Part shown: piece by piece, positions 1 to 15,020 of the stretch
Position numbering within the stretch: position 1 is the first letter of the stretch
Layout: every line of letters begins with the position of its first letter
Origin: Latrodectus hesperus
Taxonomy: Eukaryota; Arthropoda; Arachnida; Araneae; Theridiidae
NCBI GenBank assembly: GCA_037975125.1
Contig: JAJQOW010000190.1
Coordinates: 1 to 64,000, forward strand
DNA: 64,000 nt
Reading direction: 5' to 3'
Notes under the pieces: model-generated
Seen by the model: only the letters and a program-made list of their open reading frames with translations
What the model was told of the DNA's origin: nothing
Database searches by the model: none
Program-made: the position numbers and the translations under genes

Positions 1-2160
1 TAACGCAAATTTATTCGCGTCGTATTTTTCTTCTACTACCATTTTTCATATAATTAAAATTAATATAAAATTAAAACTATATCTCGTTAAATTGTATCGT
101 TTTCAAACTTCTAGATAGCATTAAAAGCAGCGGGATTCCGACGAATTTGCTGCTGGATCAAAAACGTAGTTTTCTTTATTTTTCTCTGTAGTAAATAATT
201 GGGGCATGTAGTATCTGTAAAATAATAATACTGGCTATTAATAATTGGCGAATGTATTAATATTCCTTGCACGTTCCACAATGTAATCAAATTCAAGGTT
301 TATTGTTCTAAATTTCGAGTTTCAAGTTTCGCTGTGATACGTTCATTGCCGCAACTCAAGTTACGTTTGACAATTTTTGAGTTTGGAAAGAGATTTGTGT
401 ATGTTTTATATTTTGGCATTAAATTTTTCTCAAATTTATTTTATAAGAATAAAGAGTGATATATTTAATTAGAAATATATTTTACGTAAAAGGTAATTGA
501 TAATTTTAATTTTATTATTTTTATTTTAATATCTTCGATGGTTTGTTTGCACTATCCAAGCGAACATCAGTATGTCGGCATAGACACATAAAATTTGTTT
601 TGTGTTAGGGATACATTATATGTAAAATAATAACTGTTTGTCATTCAAGCCAATTTTTTGGAACATTAACTAATTGGGAATAATTAACTTTAATATTTGT
701 TACAAACAAATATAATAAAATTATAGTTTGATAACATAAAGTAACCTACAAGAAAACATGATACAAATAAACTTACTCATTTCCTTTTAAACAATCGGAA
801 AAATATTTTTCCGTGATACTAAGAAAAAAAGTACACTTATGAAACATAGCATTTAACCCTTTTCAATAGCAAGACACTTATGAATTTGATGTTGAAAGCA
901 GAAACACAATACTATTAATTATTGTCTATATTTATAAACTGAATTAAAGTTCCTCAATTAAAACTTAATTAAATTAAATATTATTATATTTCCACATTAA
1001 TTAAAATTTATTTAATTTTTTTTAAAAATTTAACACGTGAAAACAAGAAATTTCAGATTTCTCATATGAATATCATATATTTTCCTGGGAAAATATATGC
1101 CTCAGATTCTTTTGAACATTATAAATTTAAATTTAAAATTTTTAAAATTATTTAATTTTAAATTTTTAAATTCATTATATTTTGTTTAATTTCATCAAAA
1201 ATTTAAAAATGTAATATAAATTTTATTTTTTAATTTAAATGTTTAATGTTGATGTTTAAAAAATGTTATGAATCTAATATGAATAAGTGATTTTTTGGAA
1301 TTGAATGTTCTCAGATTATAATGCATAAAAAATTTTTGATTTCTTATAGAGGTATACGAAATTTTTAATTCAATAATTTTTTGAAATAAAATTGCGTTTT
1401 ACATTGCACAAAGCATTAGTTTGGTTTGGAGAGAATTATTATATTATACAAACACATTTGTCGTATAAAAATGATAATTAAATCTGATAAACAATAAATA
1501 AATGCAATTGTGATTACAGTTTTCCTAAGTAAAAATGCCTTGTATCGATTTGCAACTAAATTTTAAAAATATCCTGCATATTATTACACATTCTATAAAC
1601 ATAAGAAGCGAATTTTCAAATTCACCCGAAATTATAATTACCATTGTGTATTTGGTAGTTACTGTTAATATATTTTATTTTACTTTCTAAAATTTTATTT
1701 GTTTTTATTCTTTCTTTTCTGTATTTTTGAAAAAATAAATAAATATATTATTTTCTTATTTCTATAAAATTTAAGTGAGTAAAATTTAATAGTAAATAGC
1801 TTTGATTGAGTATAAAACAAAAAGTTCTTTCAAATATAGAATGCTTTGATGCAGAAAATGTGTATTTAATCTCATTGATACTTATAATACCAAGATAGTA
1901 ATTACTAAGTAAATATTTTAAGAATACTTTAATTTTTTTACTTAATATTTAAATGACAGTATTTTAAATAAATATGAAATTCAGTAATGTGTTAATCAGT
2001 ATATTAATTATAATAATCATAATATAAACAAAATAGGAGACATAATACCAGAGATAAAAGTGTTCTTTTAAGGGTAGAAAATACTCATGTTTAATGATAT
2101 TTTATTGGTGAAGATAAATTGAATAATAAAATAAAGATTATTGTAGAAGGTATATTCTTA

Positions 2161-2605
2161 ATTATTCCATTACTGCAACTCCTTTGACAAATAAATTAAA
2201 GGGAATGTCAAGGAAAGACAAGATTGTATTTTCGGAGGAATGTGAATAGGAGTTTAATGACAAACTAGTGTTATACACTTCTGACTATGAAAAATCAATA
2301 TATACTGCAAACTGAGGAATCAAATGAAGGAATTTACGAAACAGAAAAAATACTTTGCCACGGAGAAAAAAAAGTGCTGTAAGTGTCTGAAATTAAAAAA
2401 AAAACCAATATTATTTAGATTGCCAATAATATAAAATTGAGATTAACCATAACTCATTAGTATGTATATAAATTCCCATACTAATGATACCATAAGTTAG
2501 GATTAGCTTTACAAACATACAATTTTGAATTGATTCATCGAAAAAGGATTCTACATAACAAATGCTGATGCCTTAAGTAAGCATTTGTTAATAGAAAATT
2601 TTCAA
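2161..2605 (+). pseudogene. Ty3/gypsy pol relic (RT thumb to RNase H)
   Basis: Broken plus-strand frames recall the end of a Ty3/gypsy polymerase. A stretch near 2171 reads TATPLTNKLKG followed by KDKIVFSEECE, like the connection after the reverse transcriptase palm. A later stretch near 2549 reads ITNADALSKHL, like the NADALSR motif that closes gypsy RNase H. Stops and frameshifts lie between them and the catalytic core is not recognisable. The same relic, shorter, is at about 53400-53550, so it predates the duplication of segment A. The family call rests on remembered motifs; confidence is moderate. Confidence 0.45.
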
Positions 2606-2884
2606 TTATTATTAGTCTTTAAACAGTCACCTTTATTCATATTTAGTTTTTACATCTTATCAAATTAAAAACAATAAAATTAAATTGTTATTTTTAAAAT
2701 ATAATACCAAATCTAAAATTTACATACATTTTTCCATATTACTTTATAGTTATAATGGTTATAAAAGTAGCAAGTATTTTTTTCATTTTATTTTGTAATT
2801 ATGTGGTTAAGATTATAAGTTTATGTAATTAATAATTCCTTTGAGCAATCTGAGACTTTTACTTATCTAAAATTCCTCCCCAGG

Positions 2885-3165
2885 TGTAACAAGCACAAAG
2901 GTGAAGATCAGAATAGTGCTCGCGTTGTACAATCTGCCGCCATCCTTCCTCCTCGCAATTATGTTCCTTTTGTTAAGTTGATGGTTTGTTCTCAGAGTGA
3001 CAGCACACTGGACGGTGATATGGTGACATCCGCCAAAGATATTGTCATATTTGCTTGTTTGAACGTTCTGCATAATGTACTTACTAAACATTCATTTTCT
3101 TCAATAAACTGAAAAAATTGTATTTGATTTGGCCAACTCTTCCCTTGCCTCCTTTTTCTGCGACA
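2885..3165 (+). mobile_element. LTR-like block downstream of gypsy relic
   Basis: A 281-bp block starts TGTAACAAGCAC and ends TGCGACA, which fits the TG...CA rule for LTRs. It is less A+T-rich than its surroundings and has an AATAAA signal at 3103-3108. It lies about 280 bp after a same-strand gypsy relic, which suggests a degraded 3' LTR. No clear polypurine tract precedes it on the plus strand, and the stretch just outside it is purine-rich on the minus strand, so orientation is uncertain. A partner is at 53824-54095. Confidence 0.35.
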
Positions 3166-4610
3166 CTGCAGTAGTGAATCATAATATCTGGATATACGAT
3201 AATTTTACGTTAATTAAATGTATTAAGAATTCCTAATTTATTACTACTTATCCCATAAATTTACTCTGTATGAGACGACAGACTTTTCAAAACATGAATA
3301 CATTAGTAATTTTTTATACTGATTTTTATCCTAAATTTTTTATACTGAGATAGAAAGTAAAAGTACTTATTGATAACGTATTCTCATCAAAGTGCTTCTG
3401 TTTCAGTTCCTTTTAGATCTTGATTAATGCATCTAACTAAAATAAAAAATAATAGACATTTTCATTTCATCCCTTCTCCCAATTCTGTCCTAGTGAAATA
3501 ATTACATTAATAATTTAAGTTCATGAGATTCAGAAAGAAATCTATTAGAGTCAGAAGAATATTTGGATTATATCCTTACATAATAATTATTAAAATAAAT
3601 TAAAGACTGTTTGATCCATATATTAAAATGGATAAGTACAGACCATAAAGTGAATAAAATTATACACAAAGATAATTCAAACTCTCTGCGATGCTTTCAA
3701 ACCAGAACTAGAATTTCGTAATTGATGTACAAAACGTTGGTTCTTCGATGATTCTTACTCAGTTGATATCCTGTAGAAGACCTAAAAAATTTATAACTGT
3801 CAAAGAATTCAGGTGTGGGAAATGCGATAAGACATTATTCAATGAAAAAACAACATTATAATAAACACTGTATTTTATTGAAAGAAAACTGTACGTCCTT
3901 ATAAACACCAAAAAAATTTTATTAAATATCACAAACATGTCAAGTGATATCATTCAAATGAATAGAAAGAAAATATTGAATTCAAAACACATTTTAGACC
4001 TAGTTAAATTTAACAGTTCGAAGACAAGTTTATTATATTTAAATGGAAAGTAAATTTAAATAACTGTAATGTTGGATTATTAAATGTTCATGCAAATAGA
4101 AATACAATTCAAAGATGAAATGCATAAAGAAGTTAATATAATATAATTACAATGCTTTATTTACAATATCTTTTGAAATGTAAGCAATTTTAATTTAACG
4201 ATTTTTGATATTGTTGTAATTCTCCTTTCATCAGATAGTTGGTTAGTATTTCGAAAAATTATAATTATTTCATATTATGCATTAAGAAGATGCAATGAAA
4301 GAATTGTACCTCTTTTATTTAAGTGTATTTCTGTTCAAAATATCATACAAAAATATGCACTAAAACTATTAAGAACAATAAATATGGGGCACTTAAAATG
4401 ATTCTATAGCATACATTTGAAGGCTTGGTTTTATCTTGAGCTATATATTTAATTTTTTATACACAAAATGTGCTAGTTTATTCTTTAAAAGAGTATGCTG
4501 ATTTTCTTTAAAAAATAAAACATCGATGGTGAAAAAATTCAAATGAAATTTTACAAGTAATATGAAATTTGGCCTTTTTCTTGTTGCCTATCTCCAAGGG
4601 TCTGACGGAG

Positions 4611-5060
4611 TCAGACCAAATGTAGGAATCCGTTGACAGTGAGGAAATCGATGACAATTTCGGGAGAAGTGTAGACTTCGTCCCATAGTATATTCATAGA
4701 ATTCAGGATATGATCAGGAGAAGCTTGGTTTCCATGGCATTTAGGACAGAGTGGGAAGGTCTTGTTACCCGCTACAAAAGTGAGGCATTTTAGGTGGCCA
4801 GAGACGAGACATGTAAGGCAAGTGCTACATTTCCTATCACAGGAAAGAGCCAGAGAAAGTCCCGGCTTTCTACCCTTGTAAAAGTGGTAAGTCAAAGGTA
4901 CCTGACAATTGGTTTTAAACTGGGCTTTTCTCAGGTAGAAGAGTTAAAGGTAGGTAAGCGCGGAAGAAGAAGGAGCAGAATGACCTGAGGCCTCCTTTGC
5001 TAAAGTGTGTGCTATTTTATTGCCTCCAATATCGTCGCGAGACGGGATCCATTGCTAATA
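4611..5060 (-). pseudogene. Element B RNase H remnant and C-terminal Cys/His tail
   Basis: Reading on the minus strand, WIPSRDDIGGNKIAHTLAKE matches the end of a LINE RNase H domain (usual pattern WIPSHxxIxGNExAD). It is followed by a Cys/His-rich tail at 4895-4611 with CSTC, LCPKC and DHIL, as in LINE C-termini that carry a zinc-like knuckle after RNase H. The N-terminal half of RNase H with the TDGS motif is missing: thumb sequence runs almost directly into the last third of the domain. The same deletion is in copies 2 and 3. The frame ends at the TGA complementary to 4611-4613. Confidence 0.6.
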
Positions 5061-5522
5061 GATATTACGCAGAAGGGAGACAACTTTAAGCTTGTGTAGA
5101 ATGGAAAGGCTTGTTTGGTCTCCCAAGCAAGTCCATTGTCTTCTGGTATGGAGAGTTTGTAAGTCTGCTTCGAAAAGTACTTTTTCTGAAGGACAGCTGC
5201 GTTTCATGCCAGTAATGATGCGTGCAGCATTCAATTGGACTTATTCTAATTTTTCCAGATTGGAATTAGAAGCAATACAGTAGATTGGGAAGAACTATTC
5301 TAAAATAAGCCTAATGAGTGCTAGGTAGGTAGTTCTAATGGTAGTTGCATCCAAATCCCAGTCTCTACCGGCAGTGTATTTCAGGATGCGCAATCGTTTG
5401 CTGGCTTTCAAGGCAATGCATTTGATATGTTTGTTGCATGCAAATTCCGGGTCTAGAATGAATCCCCAGTATTTTAGATCAATATCGTAAGTAAATTTCT
5501 GATGATTAAATATCAAAGAATG

Positions 5523-6488
5523 TTAATATTGATATAAATGCTTATCTTTAGTAAAGAAGGTGGTAATTGATTTGGATGCATTAAAACTCAACCTTAGCTC
5601 TGCCACAAAATCAGAAAGTGCCTCCAAAGAACTGTTAATCCCAGACTCTATCTCAGGAATGGAGATTCCAGAGCTCCAGAGAACTATGTCAGCAGCAAAC
5701 ATTCCAATGAGCGTTTCAGGAGAGATCGTCCTCTCAATACCAGTCAAATATAAGGAAAAAAGAGTTGGGCTGAGAACAGTTCCCTGGGGAACACCTTTCC
5801 CAAGTTGAGAAGTCTTTGAGAAGAATTTGTTATATTTAACCCTTATATATCTCTGATGGAGATAATCAGAAATACAAGCCATTGTATTACCTCGGATATT
5901 AAATGTATTATACAGTTTAATGATGAGTTTACGCTTCCAAACTAGGTGGAAAGCATTTGACAGGTCTAATAAAGCCACAACACTGTGATTAGTAGGTTTA
6001 AGTTTCTGGGAATCCCTGATGGTTTGAGCAAAAAGCAAAACTTGATCAATGTTGCTGTGGCCCTTACGAAACCCATACTGTTGATCAGGGAGAAGTTTAT
6101 TTTCTTCCAGAAAAAAACGAAGTCTAATCCAAATTATTTTCTCTATGATTTTACTAGTAGTACAAGTTAGAGCAATCGGTCTGAAGTCCACGGGGGAGGA
6201 AAAAATTTTTTTCAGCTTTTTAACTGGAATAATGATGGCATTTTTCCATTCCTGGGGGAGTCTGCCTTTGATCCACGAAGAATTAAAAATGTCAAGGAGT
6301 CTAATTTTTCCCATCCATCCCAGGTTTTCAAGCATAAAACCATGGATACCGTCCGGGCCAGGATATTTGCTAAGATCAAGGAAGGACATTGTCAAAAGTA
6401 GTTCATGGATAGAAAAGTGAGCTGTCATAGAAAAATAACCAAATGCAGAGCTACGACAGCTATGTAAAATATTCCTTGCTTTACACAA
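5523..6488 (-). pseudogene. Element B reverse transcriptase, copy 1
   Basis: This is the longest open RT frame of the three B copies (321 codons). RT signatures in order are SPVDFRPIALT (fingers), QQYGFRKGHSN, motif A as LLDLSNAF, motif B as KGVPQGTVLSP, and motif C as FAADIVLW. Active LINE polymerases carry two adjacent aspartates in motif C (usually FADD or YADD). Here the first is alanine, which fits a GAT to GCT change, so the enzyme should be inactive. The frame closes at a TAA after YQY that all three copies share; the thumb continues after it in the 5295-5516 frame. The element cannot have been autonomous since these changes. Confidence 0.85.
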
Positions 6489-7039
6489 AAAAGATTTGTC
6501 CTCGTTGGTTAAGTTGAACCTGCTTATTTGTTGGTAATAGGTAGCAAGTCCATTATCAGCACATTGATCGTTCTTAAACAGTTGTCTATTATAATCTTTG
6601 ACTGAGTTGCACTACCCGAATGTTGATGCCCTTAACTACTTTCAAAGTTTTGGATTGAGAGTTCTCACGTCAATTTGATTAAAAATTTTGCTCCATCTAG
6701 ATTTTTTTAAATGGGTATATGATAATTTAATTTCTGTATTAATTTTATTGAACTTAGATTTAGAACCATTCTCCTTACGATTGCCAGTTTCAAGAAGATG
6801 TTTTATTTTCTTGAGAAGAGGCTCCAGAGTAGTAGAATCCTGATTTAAATCAGGAATATGACGTTTCACATTACCTCTAGAAATAAAAACTTTAGCATGC
6901 TTAAGAATAATTTCTTTGAAAATCTGCCAGGAATTCTTTAGAGAGTTATTAAATTTCAGAGATGCCAGGTCACTATCTACTGAGTTTCTAAAAGAGGTCC
7001 AGTTGCCTCACTTGAAGTTCAAGAATTTTTCATTGGAGT

Positions 7040-7710
7040 TGAAGACTTTTTGTCTCTTATTGAATTCTATAATGATAGGCAGATGATCACTTCCAATGTT
7101 ATCCAGTGTTGACCATAAACACTGTGGGAATAACTCTGTACTGGTCATGGCTATGTCTAACTCCTCGGATGAGTTTTATCTAAAAAAAACTGTGGGTGGC
7201 CATTAAACCATTGAATATCATAAAATGACAGTCATCAGCCAACTAAAGTACGTCAAAACCTCTATAATTAATACTGGAGCAAACCCAGATGGTATGTTTA
7301 GCATTCAAAACGCCGAGAATGATGGAATCTTTGTCAATAATGTTAAAAAGACAATCCGGTAGCTGGTAAGTTAGGCGGATGGTAAACGTTGAAAGAGTTT
7401 ATGGATTTCCCTCTCCATGTAATTTTTATACCCTGGATTTCATGGCCAGAGCTTTCAAAAGCGGGAAATGAATGCTTTCGCTTTTGATGTTTAGAATAAA
7501 GTAGGCCAAGCCTCCACCTCTCGAGTTATGTCTATCCTTCCTGTAAATGTGGTATCCATTATGCCTAAGAATTGTATTCATCCTTAACTTAGTTTCCTGA
7601 ATAGCAATTATCTGGACGTCATTAGTTTACGCAATTTTCAATAAATGATTCAATTTGACCCTAGTAGCCAAAGTTGACAATCCATTAATATTGCACTGCA
7701 ATATCTTAAA
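7040..7710 (-). pseudogene. Element B endonuclease relic, copy 1
   Basis: Minus-strand frames align with the better kept endonuclease of copy 2 (29774-30478), including fragments equivalent to GDLNAK and SDHLPI. Copy 1 has many stops and frameshifts and no frame above about 60 codons here. It belongs to the same inserted element as 4576-7790. Confidence 0.6.
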
Positions 7711-7790
7711 GGTTTATAAAGCAAAGGGAGATAATTGAAGACTTTTCGAACGTGATTCTTTTCCTAAACCTCGAGCTCATCCCTGTTTAT

Positions 7791-7916
7791 CCCTATGAAA
7801 ACGGGTCCCTAAGGCATGTGTGTACTGAGAATTTCTCCACGCCAAAATATGGTTCAGTTGGTCTAGTGGAGCAGCGCACCCCATATTGTCATCCAGGCTG
7901 GCACAAGACAACAACA
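7791..7916 (+). mobile_element. SINE1, 3' fragment
   Basis: From about the ccctat...acgggtccc stretch to the cacaaga-type end, this matches the last 125 bp of the full SINE1 copies at 36241-36517 and 59666-59942. The tRNA-like head is absent. The left border is the break in element B and the right border is the usual SINE1 end followed by the target copy (here aatgcaataaag). A deletion between B and SINE1 explains the join. Confidence 0.75.
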
Positions 7917-10028
7917 ATGCAATAAAGCAACAAAGAATCATTAAAACAATTTAAAAAGAACAATCGAAAAGTATTACAAAGCAGTTTAAAAGAAGCAAGC
8001 CAAATTAATCGTCTATAATTGTCGGTAGTCCTTTGTTGTAAATAAATTTTGCTGACATTCCTATTGTCCCGATACTCTCTATTTAAACTTTTACACATTA
8101 GAAGGTGGTTCAAATTCAAGATGTCGTTTCTTAGCAATTGGATATTTATACATGTTTTCATAATGTAGAAATCTTCATCTAAACAGTCTTGTCCTGTTAG
8201 ATATCAAACATCTGCCACAACCTCTTTTTTTCTTGCTTACGAAAGCTATACGAATTTTTATGATATTTCTTTGTTTATGAATGCTATACGAATTTTAAAT
8301 CAATACTTTCTGCTATACGCGAATGTGGTAAGCTATCCATTAAATGATGATAGATTTTTATAATTTTTTGATGAAGTTTATGCTATGTTGCATTTCATGA
8401 TTTCACTTTCAAAGTAGTGATTTTCTGTTATTGCTTACGGAGTCCTAAAAAGGAACCACTTAAAGGAATTCGCTTACTTTTGTACTCAAGTTCTCGAAAG
8501 GCAGGTAGATAGTGGAAATCTCTGCATTGAAGTTAGGGATATGAAGATGTATGGTAATACACTAGGCGAACAATTTACAAATCATTCCAGTTTTTGTTCT
8601 GTATACATCTGGGATCTGTTTCTAAAATTTCGTAACCATTCCTATTCAATGCATTGGTCATTGATCTTCCATAACAAATTTTCTTTCAGCTCTGCCTATA
8701 TATTTTCTTTTTTACTTGAAATTTGAAATAGACGATTTGCTTTCAATATCTAAGTTATCCTTTAGGCTAACTAATTTAATTTCCCTTTTAAAAGATATGT
8801 TAGCTTCCAGATCTTCGTTTGTTTTTTGTATATTTCAACTGGAGAAATTTGGGTTTTAAGAGTGAAAGATACTTGGTCTTGTGACTACTCTACAAAATGA
8901 ATAGTATAATGTTTAATATGACATTTTTGTAAGCATTATATGCAATTTATGGGAAGTATATTTCAAGGTAAATAATTTAGTGTTCAATTTAAGTATACAT
9001 TTTGATCAGAAATCATAAGTTTGCAACGAAAATTAAAAAAAACAATTATATGAATTTATATCATAATTAGAAAATATACGTGCAAAGATTCTCAAAAGTT
9101 TCAATGTCTTATATTTCTATTCAATTTGTAAAATAAAAATTTCTATGCGTAAATCAAATGATTTAAATTCAATGATCAAATTATCAAATCAATCAAATGA
9201 TCAAATATAACTAAAATTTTGAAACAGAACAAATTAATCGAATAATTTTACATATTTAATTTTACTTGTGTTACTAATTTATTAATTTTTTAAAAAAATT
9301 CTCTTACAAGATGCACATTTTTTACAATATCGCAAAAACTATTGTTCACATAAATACTTGTTTTGTTACTATTTGTGTTCAAGTTCTTCATTTTGATTTT
9401 CCGGCCATTCTCTGTTACATTTTAACTAAAACAATGATGCAATTGATGCAATCATTTGAATAAAAAAATGTTGATTTTTTTATATTTTGTATGAATTAAG
9501 TTTTTAGTAAAAGAAATTAGTTAATGTTTAAATTTAAATACGGACTCAAACAAAGATAAAATTTGTTGATAAATCTGTTCTTTTTGCTAAAAATGTGTTC
9601 ATCGTTAAAATAAGTAAATACAACTTTTCTGTAGGATCGTAGCATAAATTGTCCCAGTGACAGGTATTTCACGTGGATTTTATATTTACTTTGTAGTTCA
9701 TGGTATGCCATGCATATATAACATATTATTATCAGATCTATATTACGATACTTCATGTTAAGCAAACGTTTAACATTTATTTTATTTTATTTCCTAGTAA
9801 TATCTTTTAGATATAGCTTTTAAAACAGGGTGTTGGTAACAGATTCGTCTGAAAAATTAAAATTCTTCAAATAAAATGATGTAAGTTATATAGAATGTAA
9901 CAAATCTCACAAAATATGTTTAATTTCTTAAATCAAGAAATACTTAAAAAGTAAAAGTTATCATAAATATTCCAGTTTTTATTATAAGGGTGTAGGCATT
10001 TAATAATATAATGTTATAAATGAACGAG
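7917..10028. repeat. Segments E1/F1 (low-copy repeat), first part
   Basis: Matches 59943-62059 closely and 36518-38250 less closely, and copy 2 in part. It contains the protein-like stretch at 8421-8859. A minus-strand frame at 9517-9765 and the plus frame overlapping it both align between copies, but no intact gene is seen. The 10019-10028 bases (aatgaacgag) are the target-site copy of the LINE fragment that follows. Confidence 0.7.
8421..8859 (+). pseudogene. Possible two-exon host gene relic (unidentified)
   Basis: The plus strand is open from 8421 for 70 codons to a GTAACC site at 8632. This part includes FCTQVLERQVDSGNLC and EQFTNHSSFCSVYIWDLF. A TTTTCTTTCAG acceptor ends at 8689. Joining 8631 to 8690 keeps phase and gives a second open stretch, with YFLFYLKFEIDDLLSISKLS, to 8859. 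The 58-bp gap could be a very small intron or mark a frameshift. The same arrangement is at 60448-60886 and a broken version at about 37040-37440. The alternation of loop-like and hydrophobic parts recalls the last membrane segments of gustatory-receptor-like proteins, but I cannot identify it. Substitutions between copies show no third-position excess, so any function is probably lost. Confidence 0.22.
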
Positions 10029-10188
10029 CATACACTCTTAGCTGATTGGCTATTACACGCAGTCAGGCTAGCGCTCTCCGTGAGTAAAGACATGTTTTTT
10101 CTCCTCATGGAGCTACTACAGATGAAGAAGTAAAGTGCCTGCTATGCAGGCTGACGCTTCGTAAAACATATTAGATCCAAGATCCAAG
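10029..10188 (+). mobile_element. 5'-truncated copy of the jockey element 3' end
   Basis: These 160 bp match the terminal 158 bp of the full-length element (35736-35893). They include both 3' hairpins and the gatccaa tandem tail. The target copies aatgaacgag are at 10019-10028 and 10189-10198. Paralogous empty sites are near 19935 and 38253. The identical insertion at 62060-62219 shows that it was copied with the unit. Confidence 0.88.
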
Positions 10189-13003
<2,815 letters not shown>

Positions 13004-13166
13004 AATGAACGTATCACAATGAGATATCAAACTGCGCATTTACAATAGCATTCATTTTAATTTGAGTATATTGAGTAAAGCGCAAAGAAATATTAATTTC
13101 TCCAATAATAAGTAAGGAACATACACTCACATTCTTTCTTATCCTACAGATTTTATGGTACCAAGT
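13004..13166. repeat. Second copy of the pre-microsatellite flank
   Basis: About 160 bp that repeat 12061-12222 in direct orientation (shared stretches such as gagatatcaaactgcg and ttgagtaaagcgcaaagaaa). The two copies bracket the (TA)n tract and the copy-1-specific insert. Confidence 0.8.
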
Positions 13167-13389
13167 TATTTATATTATAAATTATATCAGTCATATATAT
13201 ATATAATAACATGATTTTAAAATTTTTATTATCTATATATATAATAACCTTATTTTTAACATTTATTGCTGATAACTATTATTCCTTATATTATTGGAAA
13301 ACTATATTATATGTAATTTTTTTTATAATTTTTTAGTGATTTTTAGACTTTAATTTCAAAAAAATCTTTCGTGAAATGTAACAATACTT

Positions 13390-14741
13390 AAGAACAATTT
13401 TCCAATACCATTAGAGGTTATTTAACTACCTTGGAATGCTATGTGAATATGCTATGTTAATTAATCCATATCCTATATATATGGAATAAATTATTTCTTT
13501 GTAGTTAAATTGCACAGCATGTTAAAATTTATTCAAAGTTTTTAATCTTGGAAAAATATCTACTATTAAATCCCACCACTGGACTCATATATATCCACTT
13601 GTTCAAATGTTAATTAAATATACACCAAAATCTTAAACAGTATTTTAATTTTTTTCACCGGGTAAATGGAGAAAATATATCTGACAATTTATATTGACTT
13701 TGTGTATATGTAATCTGGTAGCTGAAGAAAAAATTATAATAAGAATTTTGCTTTAAAGTATTAAATATTAGCAATTTCTTGAAAAAACATACAGTTTATT
13801 TATTTTATGTAAATACTATTCTTTCCTAATTATCCATAGTTTACATGCAACCTGCATTTTAAACTTTAAAATAATTTTAACAACTTGTTTTCATATTTTC
13901 AACAATATATATGATTTTCTTTTTTTCGAATTGATATTTGCATTATGGTTAAAAACAGAAAAGATTTTTAATTTAAATTAATTTTTAATTTTTAATCAAA
14001 TAATATTACCAATAATGGGAGTTTTCTGTGTGCATTATTTAAAATTTAGATATTATATGATAATTTAATAATTTTTGAGGAATTTTTTATTTAAATTGCA
14101 AAAAGTCCCAAGCGAAATATAACAAAATTCCACGATTTTGTTTGAAATAATTATTTCCGTTATATTGTTTCCATTTATGTAATTTCGCTAAAAGTATTCA
14201 GCTTCTATGATATTTCTTCTAATTTGTTTTCACATTTAAAATAGCAATATTCTCAGGGTACATAGCTTTAGGAATAATACATTAACATCATAAACTACGC
14301 ACATCCTAAATAATGTAATTACTCAGTGTAGTATAATAAACTTCCATGAGTAAAATGAATATTTCTTGAATAAAATATTTTTTGTCAGTAAAGAGTTTAT
14401 TATATTTTAAATAAGTTCAGAATTTAGAAATTTAAACGTATATAACAGGACTTTAACATGATAAATTTCCAGGAGATTAAAACATATCCTTTCCTAAGTC
14501 AACACATAAATAATTCCACTTCTTTATAAAGATAGAAAAGTAAATAATCATGTTGTTTAAAATTTAACCTGATGCTTAAAATTATTTTGCAAACTTAAGC
14601 TTCCCTCACACAATCACTTAAACTGATTTAGTTAACAATTTTTACGAAAAAAAATTTGTTCGGAAATAAATATTGAAAAATATGTTGTGAATATGATTGT
14701 TAAAACCATGAGCCATTTTTAACAATACAAATTTGCTTAAA
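13390..14741. repeat. Segment H, copy 1
   Basis: Aligns by eye with 42240-44485, where part of it is present twice. Related pieces occur near 22250-22600, 23827-24150 and 46384-46700. The interval 13167-13389 is A+T-rich filler in which nothing was recognised. No coding capacity is supported. Confidence 0.6.
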
Positions 14742-15020
14742 AGAAAAATCGATAAGTATTAGAAAGCATTTTAAAAGAAGCAAGCCAATATAAGCTTCTA
14801 TAACTATTGGTAGCTCTTGGTTGTAAATAAATTTTGGTGACATTCCTATATTTTACCAATACTCTCTCTTTAAACCTTTACATATTAGAAGGTGGTACGA
14901 AATCAAGATATCGTTTCTCATCAATTGGGTATTTATACATGTTTTCATAGTGTAGGAATGTTCTGCTAAAGAGTCTTGTCCTATTAGATATCACACAACT
15001 GTCACAAGCTCTTTTATTTG
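14742..15020. repeat. Detached extra copy of part of segment E
   Basis: About 280 bp match 18500-18780, 36560-36830, 60000-60260 and 7940-8230, including the aagcaagccaa and cattagaaggtgg stretches. It lies outside the usual unit order, between H1 and A2, so it marks an extra rearrangement. The 15021-15269 interval is A+T-rich and I recognise nothing in it. Confidence 0.7.

Larger units (their letters stand above)
1..4575. repeat. Segment A, copy 1 (low-copy repeat)
   Basis: A+T-rich DNA that matches 51600-55498 almost collinearly by eye, with small indels. From about position 930 it also matches 15270-17533. It holds a decayed gypsy pol fragment and an LTR-like block, annotated separately. 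No intact gene is seen in the rest. The last 12 bases (4564-4575, gaaatttggcct) are the target-site copy that borders element B. Confidence 0.8.
4576..7790 (-). mobile_element. Element B copy 1: dead LINE with RNase H
   Basis: This minus-strand non-LTR retrotransposon has domains in the order endonuclease (about 7710-7040), linker (6869-6642), reverse transcriptase (6488-5523), thumb (5516-5295), RNase H remnant and Cys/His tail (about 5060-4611). The 3' UTR is only about 35 bp. The 3' end abuts the target copy gaaatttggcct at 4564-4575. The 5' end is lost: at about 7790 the element joins the middle of a SINE1. Stops and frameshifts break it throughout, and the defects listed for copies 2 and 3 are mostly shared. 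RNase H plus a C-terminal zinc-like tail points to the I/R1-like LINE group; the exact clade is unresolved. Confidence 0.85.

Noticed and set aside
2867..3091. 74-codon minus-strand frame, also at 53803-54030
   Set aside because: It runs antisense through the LTR-like block and differs at its end between copies; no protein family recognised.
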